Assembly (NCBI GenBank): GCA_033439295.1
Contig: JAVTLE010000008.1
Coordinates: 620,001-684,000, forward strand
Reading direction: 5' to 3'
Length of the DNA: 64,000 bases
Source: Deuterostichococcus epilithicus
Lineage: Eukaryota > Chlorophyta > Trebouxiophyceae > Prasiolales > Stichococcaceae
Part shown: positions 45,901 to 55,618 of the stretch, piece by piece
How positions within the stretch are numbered: the first letter of the stretch is position 1
Layout: every line of letters begins with the position of its first letter
The notes under the pieces: model-generated
The model's input: only the letters and a program-made list of their open reading frames with translations
Told to the model about the DNA's origin: nothing
The model's database searches: none
Translations under genes and position numbers: made by a program

Positions 45901-48549
45901 GAGGAACAGCTGCAGCACCGTAACCGCCGGCATCAGCTCCCTGCACCGCATCGCACCATGCCCAAGTTCAAGCCACGTAACAGGCTAGTCGTGGTCGCAG
46001 AGCCGTTCCAAGACGAGACACACCTGCAACGAGACAGCACAAAAGAAGCAAGCCCAGCAGGAGGCAGGCTGTGGGATGCTGTTCAGTGGCAGTTGTTTCT
46101 GTTTACCCTGTGGCATCGTCAGCATAAACCATTGAGGCGTCCACTGAATTGACAATGCAATTTTCACATGCGTTAAAACCTTCTGAGGCACACACACACA
46201 CACCTGGAGGAGACGTCCTTCATGTCGCAGATGGCGCGCGCGGCCTCAAAGATTACCATCTCCGACTTGTGGCGCAGGCAGCCCTCCAGGAAGTCGTAGA
46301 ATGGCCGCTGCTCAGTGCCGCTGGGCGATCCCGACTCCGAAATCACCTGGCAAAGCATTGATGCGCCACCTCGGTCGATGTCCAGTCAACGCGGTGATGA
46401 CTTTGACTGCACAGCACATCCAGAATATCGTACAACTGCCAGGCAGGAGACAGACCGGCACAGGCTGACAGCGTGCAGTGGACACGAGGCTGGAACTGAG
46501 AGCCTGCAGATGCGCTTGAGCGCAGCACTGCCTGGGCGAGACATGACTCGGCATCCCCACCCCGCAGAGACTGCACCACCTGTGCAGAAGGGAAAATGCA
46601 ACGCACCTGGGCGACATAGCGGACGAGCAGGCACTGCGCCAGGGGCAGGCGCACGGAGCCGCGCACGAGGCTGGTCACCAGCTTGCTGACCGCCAGCCGG
46701 TCCTGGCTGCGCAGCCCGTGCAGCAGCGCCACCGCGTGGAACTGCGCGCGGCGGTTCATTTCACAAGTTGGCACGCCCGGCGGCGAGAGCGGCAAGCTGT
46801 CTTACTGCACGTGCTGGCACGCCGGCGGCGAGTGCGGCAAACGCGCCTGTTGGCTGTCTGACACACATGGCGGGGGTGTTCTGGATCGCACCACATCTTG
46901 TGCGCTGCTGCCGGGTGCCGGGCAGAGAGACCGATTGGCAGGCCGGGTCTGCAGTGACCTGCCGGCAAGCGCTTCTGAAGTGTGCATGTGCAGGCAAACG
47001 GTGATAGACCAGCCCACCTGCACCATGCCGGACTTCGACTGCACGGCCTCCTGGATCTCGTTGCTCCACCGCTTGACGATCTCCACGTTCCACTGCAGCA
47101 GGTGGAACGCCGACACCAGCACCGCAGACGCCACCACCACGCTCTACATGCACGGCAATTCACGCTCGAAACCAAAGGGCTGGACGGGCCAAGCGACGCG
47201 CCGCACCAGTTGTGGTTGTGGGGACGCCCACCAGACTGTGAGACTTGAAGAAGAGTACACCGGAAGCTGTAGCACTCTCTGGAGTCTGCCCTCGAAGCAC
47301 ATGTAGCCTCCGGACCAGGTCTGCCGCACGCATCACACGTTCTGCCCATGCGCACCTTGTCCACGATGGCCTGCTTCAGGTAGCGCTCGATCTGGACCAG
47401 CAGCTGCGTGTCCTGGCCGCAGATGGAACACAGCACGCGGATGGCGTTGGAGCGGTACAGGTCCGTCTTGCTGTTCATGTCCTTCATCAGGCTGGACGTG
47501 ATGATGATGACCTCGTCCTCCCCAGGGCACACGTCCTTGATGATCAGGTACACCTGCTCGGGGGTTGTCGCAGGGAGTGACCAGCTGCACTTGGCAAAAC
47601 CTCTCGAAAGCGGAAGCAAGTTGCTGCCCAAGACGGAGTTACGGTCTCAGGCGCTGCTCGTTGCAGGCGTCAGGGAATGGCGTGTCTGTGTGCCAGGGCA
47701 GTCAGTGGGCTTGAATCAAGAGCACACAACAGCGCCGAGCGGCGGGCTTGAATCAGGAGCAACACGCACCATGCGCCGCAGGTTCACGTCCTTGTTCTGG
47801 AAAAGCTTGGTGACGCTGAAGAACACCTCCGACTGCTCCTTCTGTGCTCGTCCACAACAGCGGACGTGAGCGCACTCGTGCTCTCTTGACTGCTGATTGC
47901 TCGAAGACCATAGCAGCGGTGTACCAGCAGATACAAGCAGATGACAGGCAGTCAATTGGTACCTTACTGAACGTCTCGCCCTGGCTCAGAAGGTACAGCA
48001 GTTTCGTGATGACCTGCGAGGCAAGTACCGGCCGCTGTCACGCCTGTGGGCTTCCAGTTGCATCACCCATTCGCAGCCCGTCTTTGTACTGGCTGAATCG
48101 AACTTGCACAGCCCCACCTGCTGGCATCTCCTGGGATCCACCGTCCTGTCGTTGAACATCCGTGCCTCTTGCAGCACGGCCCCCTTCTCGATGCCGTAGA
48201 ATGGCGAGTACTCCACTGCGGGAGCGCAACCGCACGTCATGTTTTGCAAGAGAGCGGCACGAGCTTGTGACAGCAAGCCACAGCCGTTTGCGTGCGTCTG
48301 CATTCCAGATGCAGATGATTTCGCAGCATAGTGTGCTCCAGAGCTGGCCTTGTATGAAGCCTTGGCTGAGAGATCTCTCGACATCACAGTGCTGCTATCC
48401 CAAGGACGTATTGGCCCGCAGGCCGCACTCTGATAGTCACAGGATTAAGTAAGGGCTGGAAACGGCAGTTCACCGTCTTCGTCCCGATCCTCATCCTTCT
48501 TCTCCGGGCCCCGCAGAGGGGCCGATGCGTCTTGGGCAGTCGAGGCCAT
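39976..48549 (-). CDS. COPG: Coatomer subunit gamma (COPI coat)
   Basis: Gamma-COP is the large adaptor-like subunit of the COPI coat for retrograde Golgi-to-ER transport. About 19 exons on the minus strand follow the family order. 48549-48474 start [12 protein letters not shown]; 48215-48118 [19 protein letters not shown]; 48013-47963 [17 protein letters not shown]; 47841-47770 [15 protein letters not shown]; ~47553-47345 [20 protein letters not shown]; ~47147-47020; ~46758-46608; ~46350-46204 [19 protein letters not shown]; ~45945-45737 [16 protein letters not shown]; ~45530-45367; ~45017-44907; ~44595-44352 [19 protein letters not shown]; ~42973-42800 [12 protein letters not shown]. Then ~42400-42206, ~41785-41640 and ~41465-41418; the C-terminal appendage runs from ~41230 ([22 protein letters not shown]) through 40650-40405 to 40140-39976 ([20 protein letters not shown]). 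The intron between 44352 and 42973 is about 1.4 kb, much the longest in the gene. Confidence 0.94.
40727..40773 (-). repeat. Decayed copy of a COPG exon 5' edge with its acceptor
   Basis: On the minus strand CAG|GCGAGGCGGGCGAGCAG at 40773 mirrors the real acceptor CAG|GCGAGGCGGAGGAGCAG at 40650, exactly 123 bases away (a multiple of three). The copy encodes [14 protein letters not shown] where the real exon encodes [15 protein letters not shown] count 8 differences in the first 44 bases, after which similarity stops. Downstream the copy runs into a stop in this frame near 40670. Confidence 0.87.
42555..42750. repeat. Imperfect repeats in a COPG intron
   Basis: Variants of GCCAGCCTGGCTG / GCCAGGCTGGCAG recur about five times within 200 bases of the COPG intron upstream (in the transcript, downstream) of the DRATLYLEQ exon. 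They look like a small degenerate minisatellite. Confidence 0.55.
42974..44351. other. Unusually long COPG intron
   Basis: This intron is several times longer than others in the window. Its middle (about 43450-44120) is less GC-rich than the flanks and contains frames of 133 and 123 codons without recognised similarity. GTTGACAC occurs twice at 44112-44130. An insertion is possible, but I see no clear terminal repeats or target-site duplication. Confidence 0.45.
46755..46860. repeat. Imperfect tandem repeat beside a COPG exon
   Basis: TTGGCACGCCCGGCGGCGAG followed by AGCGGCAAGC, and CTGGCACGCCGGCGGCGAGT followed by GCGGCAAACG, lie about 50 bases apart next to the acceptor of the exon beginning [10 protein letters not shown]. 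Confidence 0.55.
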
Positions 48550-49174
48550 CTCACCCGGATCGGCTGCCACGCAGCAGTGCTGCGCAGCCGGCGTTACCTA
48601 GGCGCCTCCAGACTGTCAGAGAACTCTGAGAGAGCAAGTCTGAGAAGCTGAACACCAGGCCGGGGGACCTGTCACAGGATTGATCTGCGTCCGCCGGGGT
48701 GCTGCAGCCTGAAATGCGAGATAGCGAACGAAGCCTGCGGGTACTGAGGTAGGCCGTGGCAATCGAGCAGGCTGCAATGCTTTGAATGGGCCTCGCTCGC
48801 ACCAGCAAAAGTTTTGGAGAAGGGGAGTGCAAAAAGGCAGCAGGCGAGGCCGCCGTTTTCGACAATTCGAGCCTCTGCGCAATGCTGCAGTGCACCGACT
48901 GCGCAGCTCCTTGACGGTGAAGAATCTGCACTTGACCACCGTCTGAGCGCGCAACTCCGGCATCGCACTGCAAAGGCCATTCCGACACCTGCCGTCGCGC
49001 AACAGTGAGCGCAGCACGCAGTCGCAATACAGCTCTCATCGTCTTCGTTATCTCAGCAGAACGAAGAACACCAAGGCTTTGCTGACGGACAAGCGTGCCG
49101 CGCCAGTTGCATAGCAAAGGGCACCTCGAACCCAAACCGGGCGCTGACGGCGGCGGCAGTGCAGCAGCGCCACC
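48550..49174. promoter_or_regulatory. Divergent upstream region of COPG and UTP6
   Basis: These 625 bases lie between two start codons facing away from each other (48549 minus, 49175 plus), so both promoters must be here. No motif was recognised. UTP6 begins in an optimal initiation context, GCCACCATGGCG. Confidence 0.5.
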
Positions 49175-52100
49175 ATGGCGGACACAGTCAGATACCACAT
49201 GGAGGAGATGGTGCCGGAGCTGGAGGACCTAGAGCGGCGCGGCTTCTTCAGCGCGGCGGAGCTCAAGCAGATCGCCGCCAAGCGCACCGACTTTGAGTAT
49301 CTCCTCAAGCGGCGCGCCCCGCTCAAGGCCGACTTCCTGCGGTGGGTTCCCTGCTGGGGTTTGGTGGATGAGGAGACAAGTGTTGGGAAACAAACGCGAC
49401 GCTCAAGCTGCGAGGATCATCTCAGGGACTGCAAGAACCTTCCTGCAAGGTTGAACCATCCTGCACATTGCCGCATGGTCGACGCCTGACTGTCAGGCTG
49501 ATCTGCTGCGAGGAAGCCAGGCTCGCTCGTCAGCATAACGACTCACGCCGCTGGCCTCCTGTGATGCGATTGCAGGTACGTGGACTACGAGAAGCAGGTG
49601 GAGGCGCTTCGGCTTATGCGCAAGAAGTCGCGGCGGCTGCACGGCAAGGCCAGCCTAGCGGACTATGCGGGCGTGCGCCGCGTGCACTTCATCTTCGAGC
49701 GTGCCACCCGCAAGTTCGCCGGCGACCTGCGCATGTGGACCCGGTGGCTGGCCTACTGCCACGAAAGCGGCAGCACCCGCCGCATCTCCCGGGTGCGCCG
49801 CTCGAGTCGTCCCCCTGGCACTTGTCTCCCTGGCTGCTTTGGTCGTTGCGGTCTCGTCAACGATGTCAAGCAGGTCAAGGTCTTGCACTTCGACGAGCGA
49901 GGTGGCAAGGGGAAACTCACATGAGTGGGTCGTCTCCTTGCAAAGGTGCTGACGAAGGCGCTGCAGCTGCATCCGACGGCAGCGGGGCTGTGGAGCCACG
50001 CGGCCGCGTGGGAGCTGCAGCACAATGGCAACGCCGGCGCAGCCCGCACCCTCATGCAGCGGGGGCTGCGCATGGCGCGCCGCAGCGACCACCTATGGGT
50101 CGAGTACTTTCGCCTGGAGCTCACCTACGCGCACCGCCTCGCCACCCGCCGCCGCGTGCTGGGCATCGATGGCGCCACCGGCAAGTCATTCGTTCGGCTT
50201 TCTTTTGGTTCGCCGCAATGGGACATCGTTTCGGCTGTTTGTGTCTTGATTCAATATGCACGATATATCCGCACCCCGGCTTCCATGCGTACGCCAGCTG
50301 GCACCGGTTGCTGGGTGTAGAGCATGTCTGGCATGGCCTTCGAGATGGCGGCGGGCATGTCGGCTGTCCCGCCACTGGGTGCCAGCTGTGGTGCACGCTG
50401 ACATCCGCTTCCATGCACGGACACTGGGCAAGCACCCTGCGACCATGTCATAATCCAAGCACCCGACACATTGCCTGAACAGCCCGACGCTGCTGCAGGC
50501 GCGGAGCGGCCAGCAGACGGCGCGCAGGGCGAGTCAGCCGAGGAGGCGGTGGAGGGGGCGCAGTCAGAGGCGGCGCTGCAGGCGGTGCTGGGCGGCGCCA
50601 TCGCCCGTGTCGTCTTCCGCAGCGCGGCAGCCGCCGTGCCGGGCGACGTCGGCTTCCGACGCAAGTTCCTGGACGCACTCGCGCCCTTCAGCCTGCCCGG
50701 TGAGAAGGCTCGGAGAGCTTCATGCGGCTGTTTGTTCTGATGGGCAGCTGTTTGATGGGCAGCTGCTCTGGAGGTGGCTATGAACAAGCAGGGTGGAGCA
50801 CTAGGTCGCATGCAAGATGCATTCCTTGCACTTTGTTCGTTCCGGTTGTTGAAATGCATTCTGCCTAAATGCCTACTTGTGGCGCAGAGATGTGTACTCG
50901 CTGGACCGATTGGCCTGTTGAAGCCCGGTCTACAGGGACTGAGGTGTCACCGTTTGCATGCGCAGGGGTGGCGGAACTCGAGGCGGAGATCTACGCCAGC
51001 ATCGCCGCAGACTTTGGCGGCTCCCCAGAAGCAGTGGACATTGCAGCCAGGCGGCACATGACGGCTGGTGCTGGACCGGTGCAGCTGCAGGTGCGAAACG
51101 TTCACATGATCAGGAATCCCGTGCATTTCTACATGTTTCTCGGGCACAGCTAGTCTGTCATCCTGTTGCTGCCGACTCGGCCTCGTCTTGCAACCTTACG
51201 CCAACAGCTCCAGCATTGCTTCACAGCAGGACCCACCCACTATCCACCCGCCGTCCTGCCCACCCACCGTTTGCTGTTCGCCTGTGGTACCTCTCGAATG
51301 CCGTTTTTTCCGAGCTTGCGGTCTTGGGTCGCAGGAGGCAGTAGATGTCTACCAACAGGCGCTGCAGGAGGCACCCAGCACGGCGCTGTTCGACATGTAC
51401 ATCGGGTTCCTGACGGAGCAGCTGCACCAGCAGCTGGACATCGCTCCAGAGGAGGACGGGGCTGAGGCGGCAGCTGGGGCCGCTGCCGCCGCCGCTGGCC
51501 GGCTGCTGGCAGCCTACGTGCAGGCAGCCTCTGCAGGTAGGATAGACAACTTGATGTCCGCTGCTGACACAATGGCATTGTCAATGACGGCAGACTGGGT
51601 CTCTGCGTTTGCCGTGATGAGGTGCAGACGCGCCGTTATGATCCTGGATTCAAGATCTGTGCGGGAGGCACTTGCCTGCTGGTACAGTTGCAGGGTAACC
51701 TCACTCAAGCAGACATTCCACCCTTGAAAACCTGCAATGCACAGACTCTGCGGAGTGACAACCCCAGTCGGAACAATCTGCAGAGTGTGCGTCTGAGGAG
51801 GCGCTGCTGGCGTGGCCGGTGCTGGCGCTGCGCTGCGGTCGGCCCGAGGCGGCGATGGCGGCGGCAAAGCAGGCGACCACGTCGGCCCCTGCCTCTCCCG
51901 CAGTCCAGCGCCAAGTGCTCGTCCTGCAAGCACAGCAGCTGACGCTGCAGGTGTGCACATGCACTTTTGCAGACTGACGATGTGCTGCGGCTGTCGCCTC
52001 TGGAGTGCCGACCCGTTGTTAAAGCAGGATCGAACTGCAGCATGATGCTGCGCAGTCGGAAAACTTGGTGTTGCCAAGCCGAGCATGCTTTATTCTCATC

Positions 52101-52848
52101 CAGACGTATTCCTTTTGCAGCTTGCAACGGCAGCGTCAGCCGGCGACAAGCGGGCGCTGCTGCGGCAATTGGAGGCTGCGGCGCTGGCGGCGGCGGCAGG
52201 CGTCGGCGAGAAGCAGGAAGCGATGCCGGTGTGGCTGGCGGCGCTGGAGGCACTGGCTGCGGCGGGCGCGCCGCTCGAGCAGCTGCTGGACCGGCTGGCA
52301 ATCGCGTGCCTTGGGCAGGCCAAAGGCCCAGTGCGGGTGAGAATTCCATGAGTCCATCGACATTGCCTGGGCCTGGATGTGTGCTGTCGAACCCTGATGT
52401 CAGAGGCTCCAGAAACCTCGAGTCTCAGGTGTCACTGCATGATGCACAGGGCGGCATGGGCGAGGCGGCCGCCGCGGCCGTGGAGGCGCAGCACGCGCTG
52501 CGCGGCATCGTCGCGGCGCGTGCCCTGTGGCGGCGCCTGGCCGCCGGGCCGCCGCGCGGGNGGGACCTGTTTCTGGCGGCGGCGCGCGCCGAGGTGGCGG
52601 CGCTTGCTGCGGCCGAGCCGGGCGCCGACGCCCGCGCAGCGCGGTCGGCCTTCGAGGCCGGTGCCGCAGCGTACGGCGCGGACGACTGGGAGCTGTGGGC
52701 GGCGTATGTGCAGTTTGCGCAGACGGCGCCGGGGGTGGCGGCGGGTGGCGTGCCGAGCAGCGGGGACGTCGTGCGGCGCGCCCGCAAGGCGCTGCACGAC
52801 CCGGCGGCGCTCTCTGCAGCGCTGAAGGAGCTTGCAGCCCGAGAGTAA
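49175..52848 (+). CDS. UTP6: U3 small nucleolar RNA-associated protein 6 (UTP6)
   Basis: UTP6 is a HAT-repeat subunit of the UTP-B module of the small-subunit processome, needed for 18S rRNA maturation in the nucleolus. Nine exons: 49175-49341, 49576-49792, 49946-50180, 50460-50699, 50966-51090, 51335-51536, 51784-51950, 52121-52336 and 52429-52848. They total 1989 nt (662 residues) and all phases agree. The start gives ADTVRYHMEEMVPELEDLER and GFFSAAELKQIAAKRTDFEY, the conserved N-terminal UTP6 domain. HAT-type repeats follow: YVDYEKQVEALRLMRKKS, VHFIFERATRKFAGDLRMW, LTKALQLHPTAAGLWSHAA, DHLWVEYFRLELTYAHRL. The C-terminal half is Ala-rich (AVDVYQQALQEAPSTALFDM, WELWAAYVQFAQTAPG). Intron 3 appears to be GC-AG (ACCG|GCAAGT). 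Confidence 0.92.
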
Positions 52849-53742
52849 TATGTGAAGGAGCGCCGCACGGCAGTCGCACAGTCGTTGAGCGTATTGTTCG
52901 CCGGTGTGTGGCATTATCTGCGCACCTTGGCAGCCTTCATTCAAGGACCCCATTGTCCGCCTTCAGCTATTCAGACGCAGCAAATGCGAGTTTGCCGTAG
53001 GTCAGGGAGTTCGGGCCCCTCTGTCTCATGATGATTTGAGAACTACTCGGCCAGTCTGGCAGCTCTTCCTGTCGGTCCCTCAGCTACGTGCCATCATGAG
53101 GTTCAGGCTCGGATCGCACATGCTGCTGGTGGAGACCGGCAGGTTTGACAACATGCCTAGGCTAGAGCGCACCTGCACGTTTGTGGAACCCGGCTTTTGC
53201 CGGCTGAGCGACATCTGTTGATGGAGTGCGCTGCTAACGGCTGATGTGCAGCAGTGCTAAAGAGAGTTCCCTCTATTGGACACTGCGCCGCCGCCATGCA
53301 TACAGCAGTTGATTTGGTGTGGAGATAGAGTGTACGTAGCGCTGTTCATTCTCGCATGCTTGCGGGAGGTGGGCCTTGTTGGTGCATTTGGCTAGGGGCA
53401 TGTGGAATGATCGGTCATTCCACATGACCGATTGGCGATCAGCATACATCTGACGGCCTATCTGGTGCATTGATGCATAAGTGAGGCTGGCGTCAGTCGT
53501 TGTCACCATTCAGACGACTGGCGAGGGCAATCTAACGGCAAAGCTCAGAGCAAGCAGCATGCCACAAGTGAAGACAACCTGCATTACCATAAACGCGTTG
53601 CAAGAGGACGCATAAGTCCTCTCACTCCTGTGGTACATAAGCAGACTAGACGCCTCCACCTGTTAAGCCGCAGCTCGCTCGTCACTTCAGTTTGTCAGCA
53701 GCTGCTGCATCTTTTTGGGCGGGGTCTACTTTCCTGCCAGGG
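52849..53742. other. Intergenic between UTP6 and the next gene
   Basis: About 890 bases between two plus-strand genes. It holds the UTP6 3' flank and the presumed promoter of the following gene. A short plus-strand frame of 105 codons (52904-53221) has no recognised similarity. The notable element is the overlapping inverted repeat at 53399-53432. Confidence 0.5.
53399..53432. repeat. Two overlapping, mutually exclusive hairpins
   Basis: CATGTGGAATGA (53399-53410) pairs perfectly with TCATTCCACATG (53415-53426) across a 4-base loop. ATCGGTCA (53410-53417) pairs perfectly with TGACCGAT (53425-53432). The arms overlap, so only one hairpin can form at a time. Its position between UTP6 and the next gene would suit a transcript end or a protein-binding palindrome. 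Function unknown. Confidence 0.75.
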
Positions 53743-55155
53743 ATGGCTGGCTACGAGGTCTGCTCTCGGATGCTGCAGACTCCGGTGGTGAATGCTACGG
53801 ACCAGAAGCTGGGCAGAGTCGCCATGGAACATACCCTGCAGCACATCGAAAATCAGCCCTGCCCGGTGCATGTTGCACTGCTAGCCTGCCTGCTTGCGCA
53901 CCCATGGGCGCCAGCATCGGCAGGTGATGCCGATGGCGATGGCATCATCGACGGCATGCACCGCATCCACAACGAAGATAACGACACCCACCAGCACGCT
54001 TTGAGGAGGCGCTGCGACTTGATGCCGCCACGAATGTCCTCAGACAACGTTATATCCGTAAGTAGCGGTACTGCTGCCTGCCGCCGCAGGGAGGTTCTCA
54101 CTACGCCTCAGGCTGTCGGAGCGGCATTCGCTGACAAGGACCCCGTGCTGCAGCTAGGCATCGTTCGTGTCTTGACAGCTCAGCTGCGTGGCTCGCGACT
54201 GCCTCCGCTTTATTTGCCGCCACCTGCGCATTGGCGCTGACAAGTGTGGTGGGGATGCGGGAGGTGAGGGCAAGCGTCATGGTGATATTGAGCGTTGCGC
54301 CAGCTGCTGCTCATTACGAACAGCTCCCACACCTTATCGGCTGCAAAATTGCAGTTGCATGCATCTGCAAGTCATCGGCTGCAGCATGTGTTTCAAATCA
54401 ATTACATATGCTTGCGCGAGGTTTGCAGGGCTATGACCGTGTCGTGACAATGTACGAGGCACAAAAGCTGTCTGTGTTCACTGATACCATGCTGGCAGCA
54501 GCCTCAGCCATTGCCAGGCGCCCCGGGCTTGCTGCGGCAATTGACGCTGAGTCAGAAGGTGGGTGCAGTTTAAAAATGTGTTGGGTGTTGAGGATGAGGT
54601 TTCAGACGTCTCACTGCTGCGGGCGATGATCTCTATATGTTACGCTAGATAGTTGACCTGCACAACATGTCATGCAAGGCTGCCGCCACAGCCACAGACG
54701 CACTCGCTTGCAATCGATCACCAACTGACAAACACTGCAGTCATTTCCCCTGGTCCATCAGCGTCTTCCTGACACGACAAGTTCTGCGCATGTATTTGCA
54801 GGCGTGGCCGGTGGGCTGGTGTACATGATGGCCCTTAAATCCTGCGTCAGCAGCCCAGACGCGAGCTTCGGTCGTCTGGCAGCGCAGCTTGCACCCGCGA
54901 TGGGCTTGAGTGACGCTGCAAGTCTCAGCTTTTTCGAGCTGATTGTCTCTGCTGTACCTGCAGGAGACTCTGCGCTGAGCTTGGAGATTCTGATGCATTT
55001 AGGCTGTGAGTGCCTCTGTGTAGAGATGGGGGCCGATCGAGGTTGTGCGTGGCTTCCTGTCGATGCTGCCAGGGGATGCCGCCGTCGTCTGCAAATCATG
55101 CTTGGCGATCGTCGGCCACATGCCAAGCGCAAGGTGCTACACGTCGGATTCTTAG
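53743..55155 (+). CDS. Unrecognised, probably alpha-helical protein
   Basis: Several plus-strand exons look coding: ~53743-53930 (MAGYEVCSRMLQTPVV, LGRVAMEHTLQHIENQPCPV, ALLACLLAHPWAP), ~54090-54200 (AVGAAFADKDPVLQLGIVRV, LTAQLRGS), 54430-54560 (GYDRVVTMYEAQKLSVFTD, MLAAASAIARRPGLAAAID, ending at GTGGGT) and 54805-55010 (GVAGGLVYMMALKSCVSSPD, LSDAASLSFFELIVSAVPAG, LSLEILMHLG). A last exon near 55030-55155 encodes VVRGFLSMLPGDAAVVCKSC with a stop at 55153. The short amphipathic helices suggest an ARM/HEAT-type fold. A proteasome-chaperone of the PSMD5 kind is one thought, but I have no motif that shows it. Exon borders are approximate. Confidence 0.5.
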
Positions 55156-55618
55156 AGGACGTCTTCAGGTCATTCCTGGGAACCCACCACTGTGGCGGGT
55201 CGCTACTACGAAATGAGCATATGATGACCCACTGTACACCTAGATGAGGAGAGTTTTCTTGTGCTTGCCTGAGCAGATGGTATCTGCAGCGATATGTTGG
55301 TGGTGATCCGGCCGTGGGTGGGTTCTCTTCCTCGCCCATGGCAGTTTCGAATGATAGTTCATGTAGCGTTGTTGTTGGTGATTGGTTTGTGGCGGCGCCC
55401 GGCGGCGGCAGCGGCGCGCCATTTGAACTCAAGGCACAGAACATGGTGAATTTGTACCGGTACTCGTTTCGTTGATGAACATTTGGTCATGTGCACACAT
55501 GCGCATGCACCTATTCCATCTGGAAGGCGTGCACAAGCACGACACCTGCAGAGGGCAGTTCATTCTTGGTGCACAACGATGGCAGCCTGGGTACCCGGAA
55601 AAAGGACTGCTTTCACAT

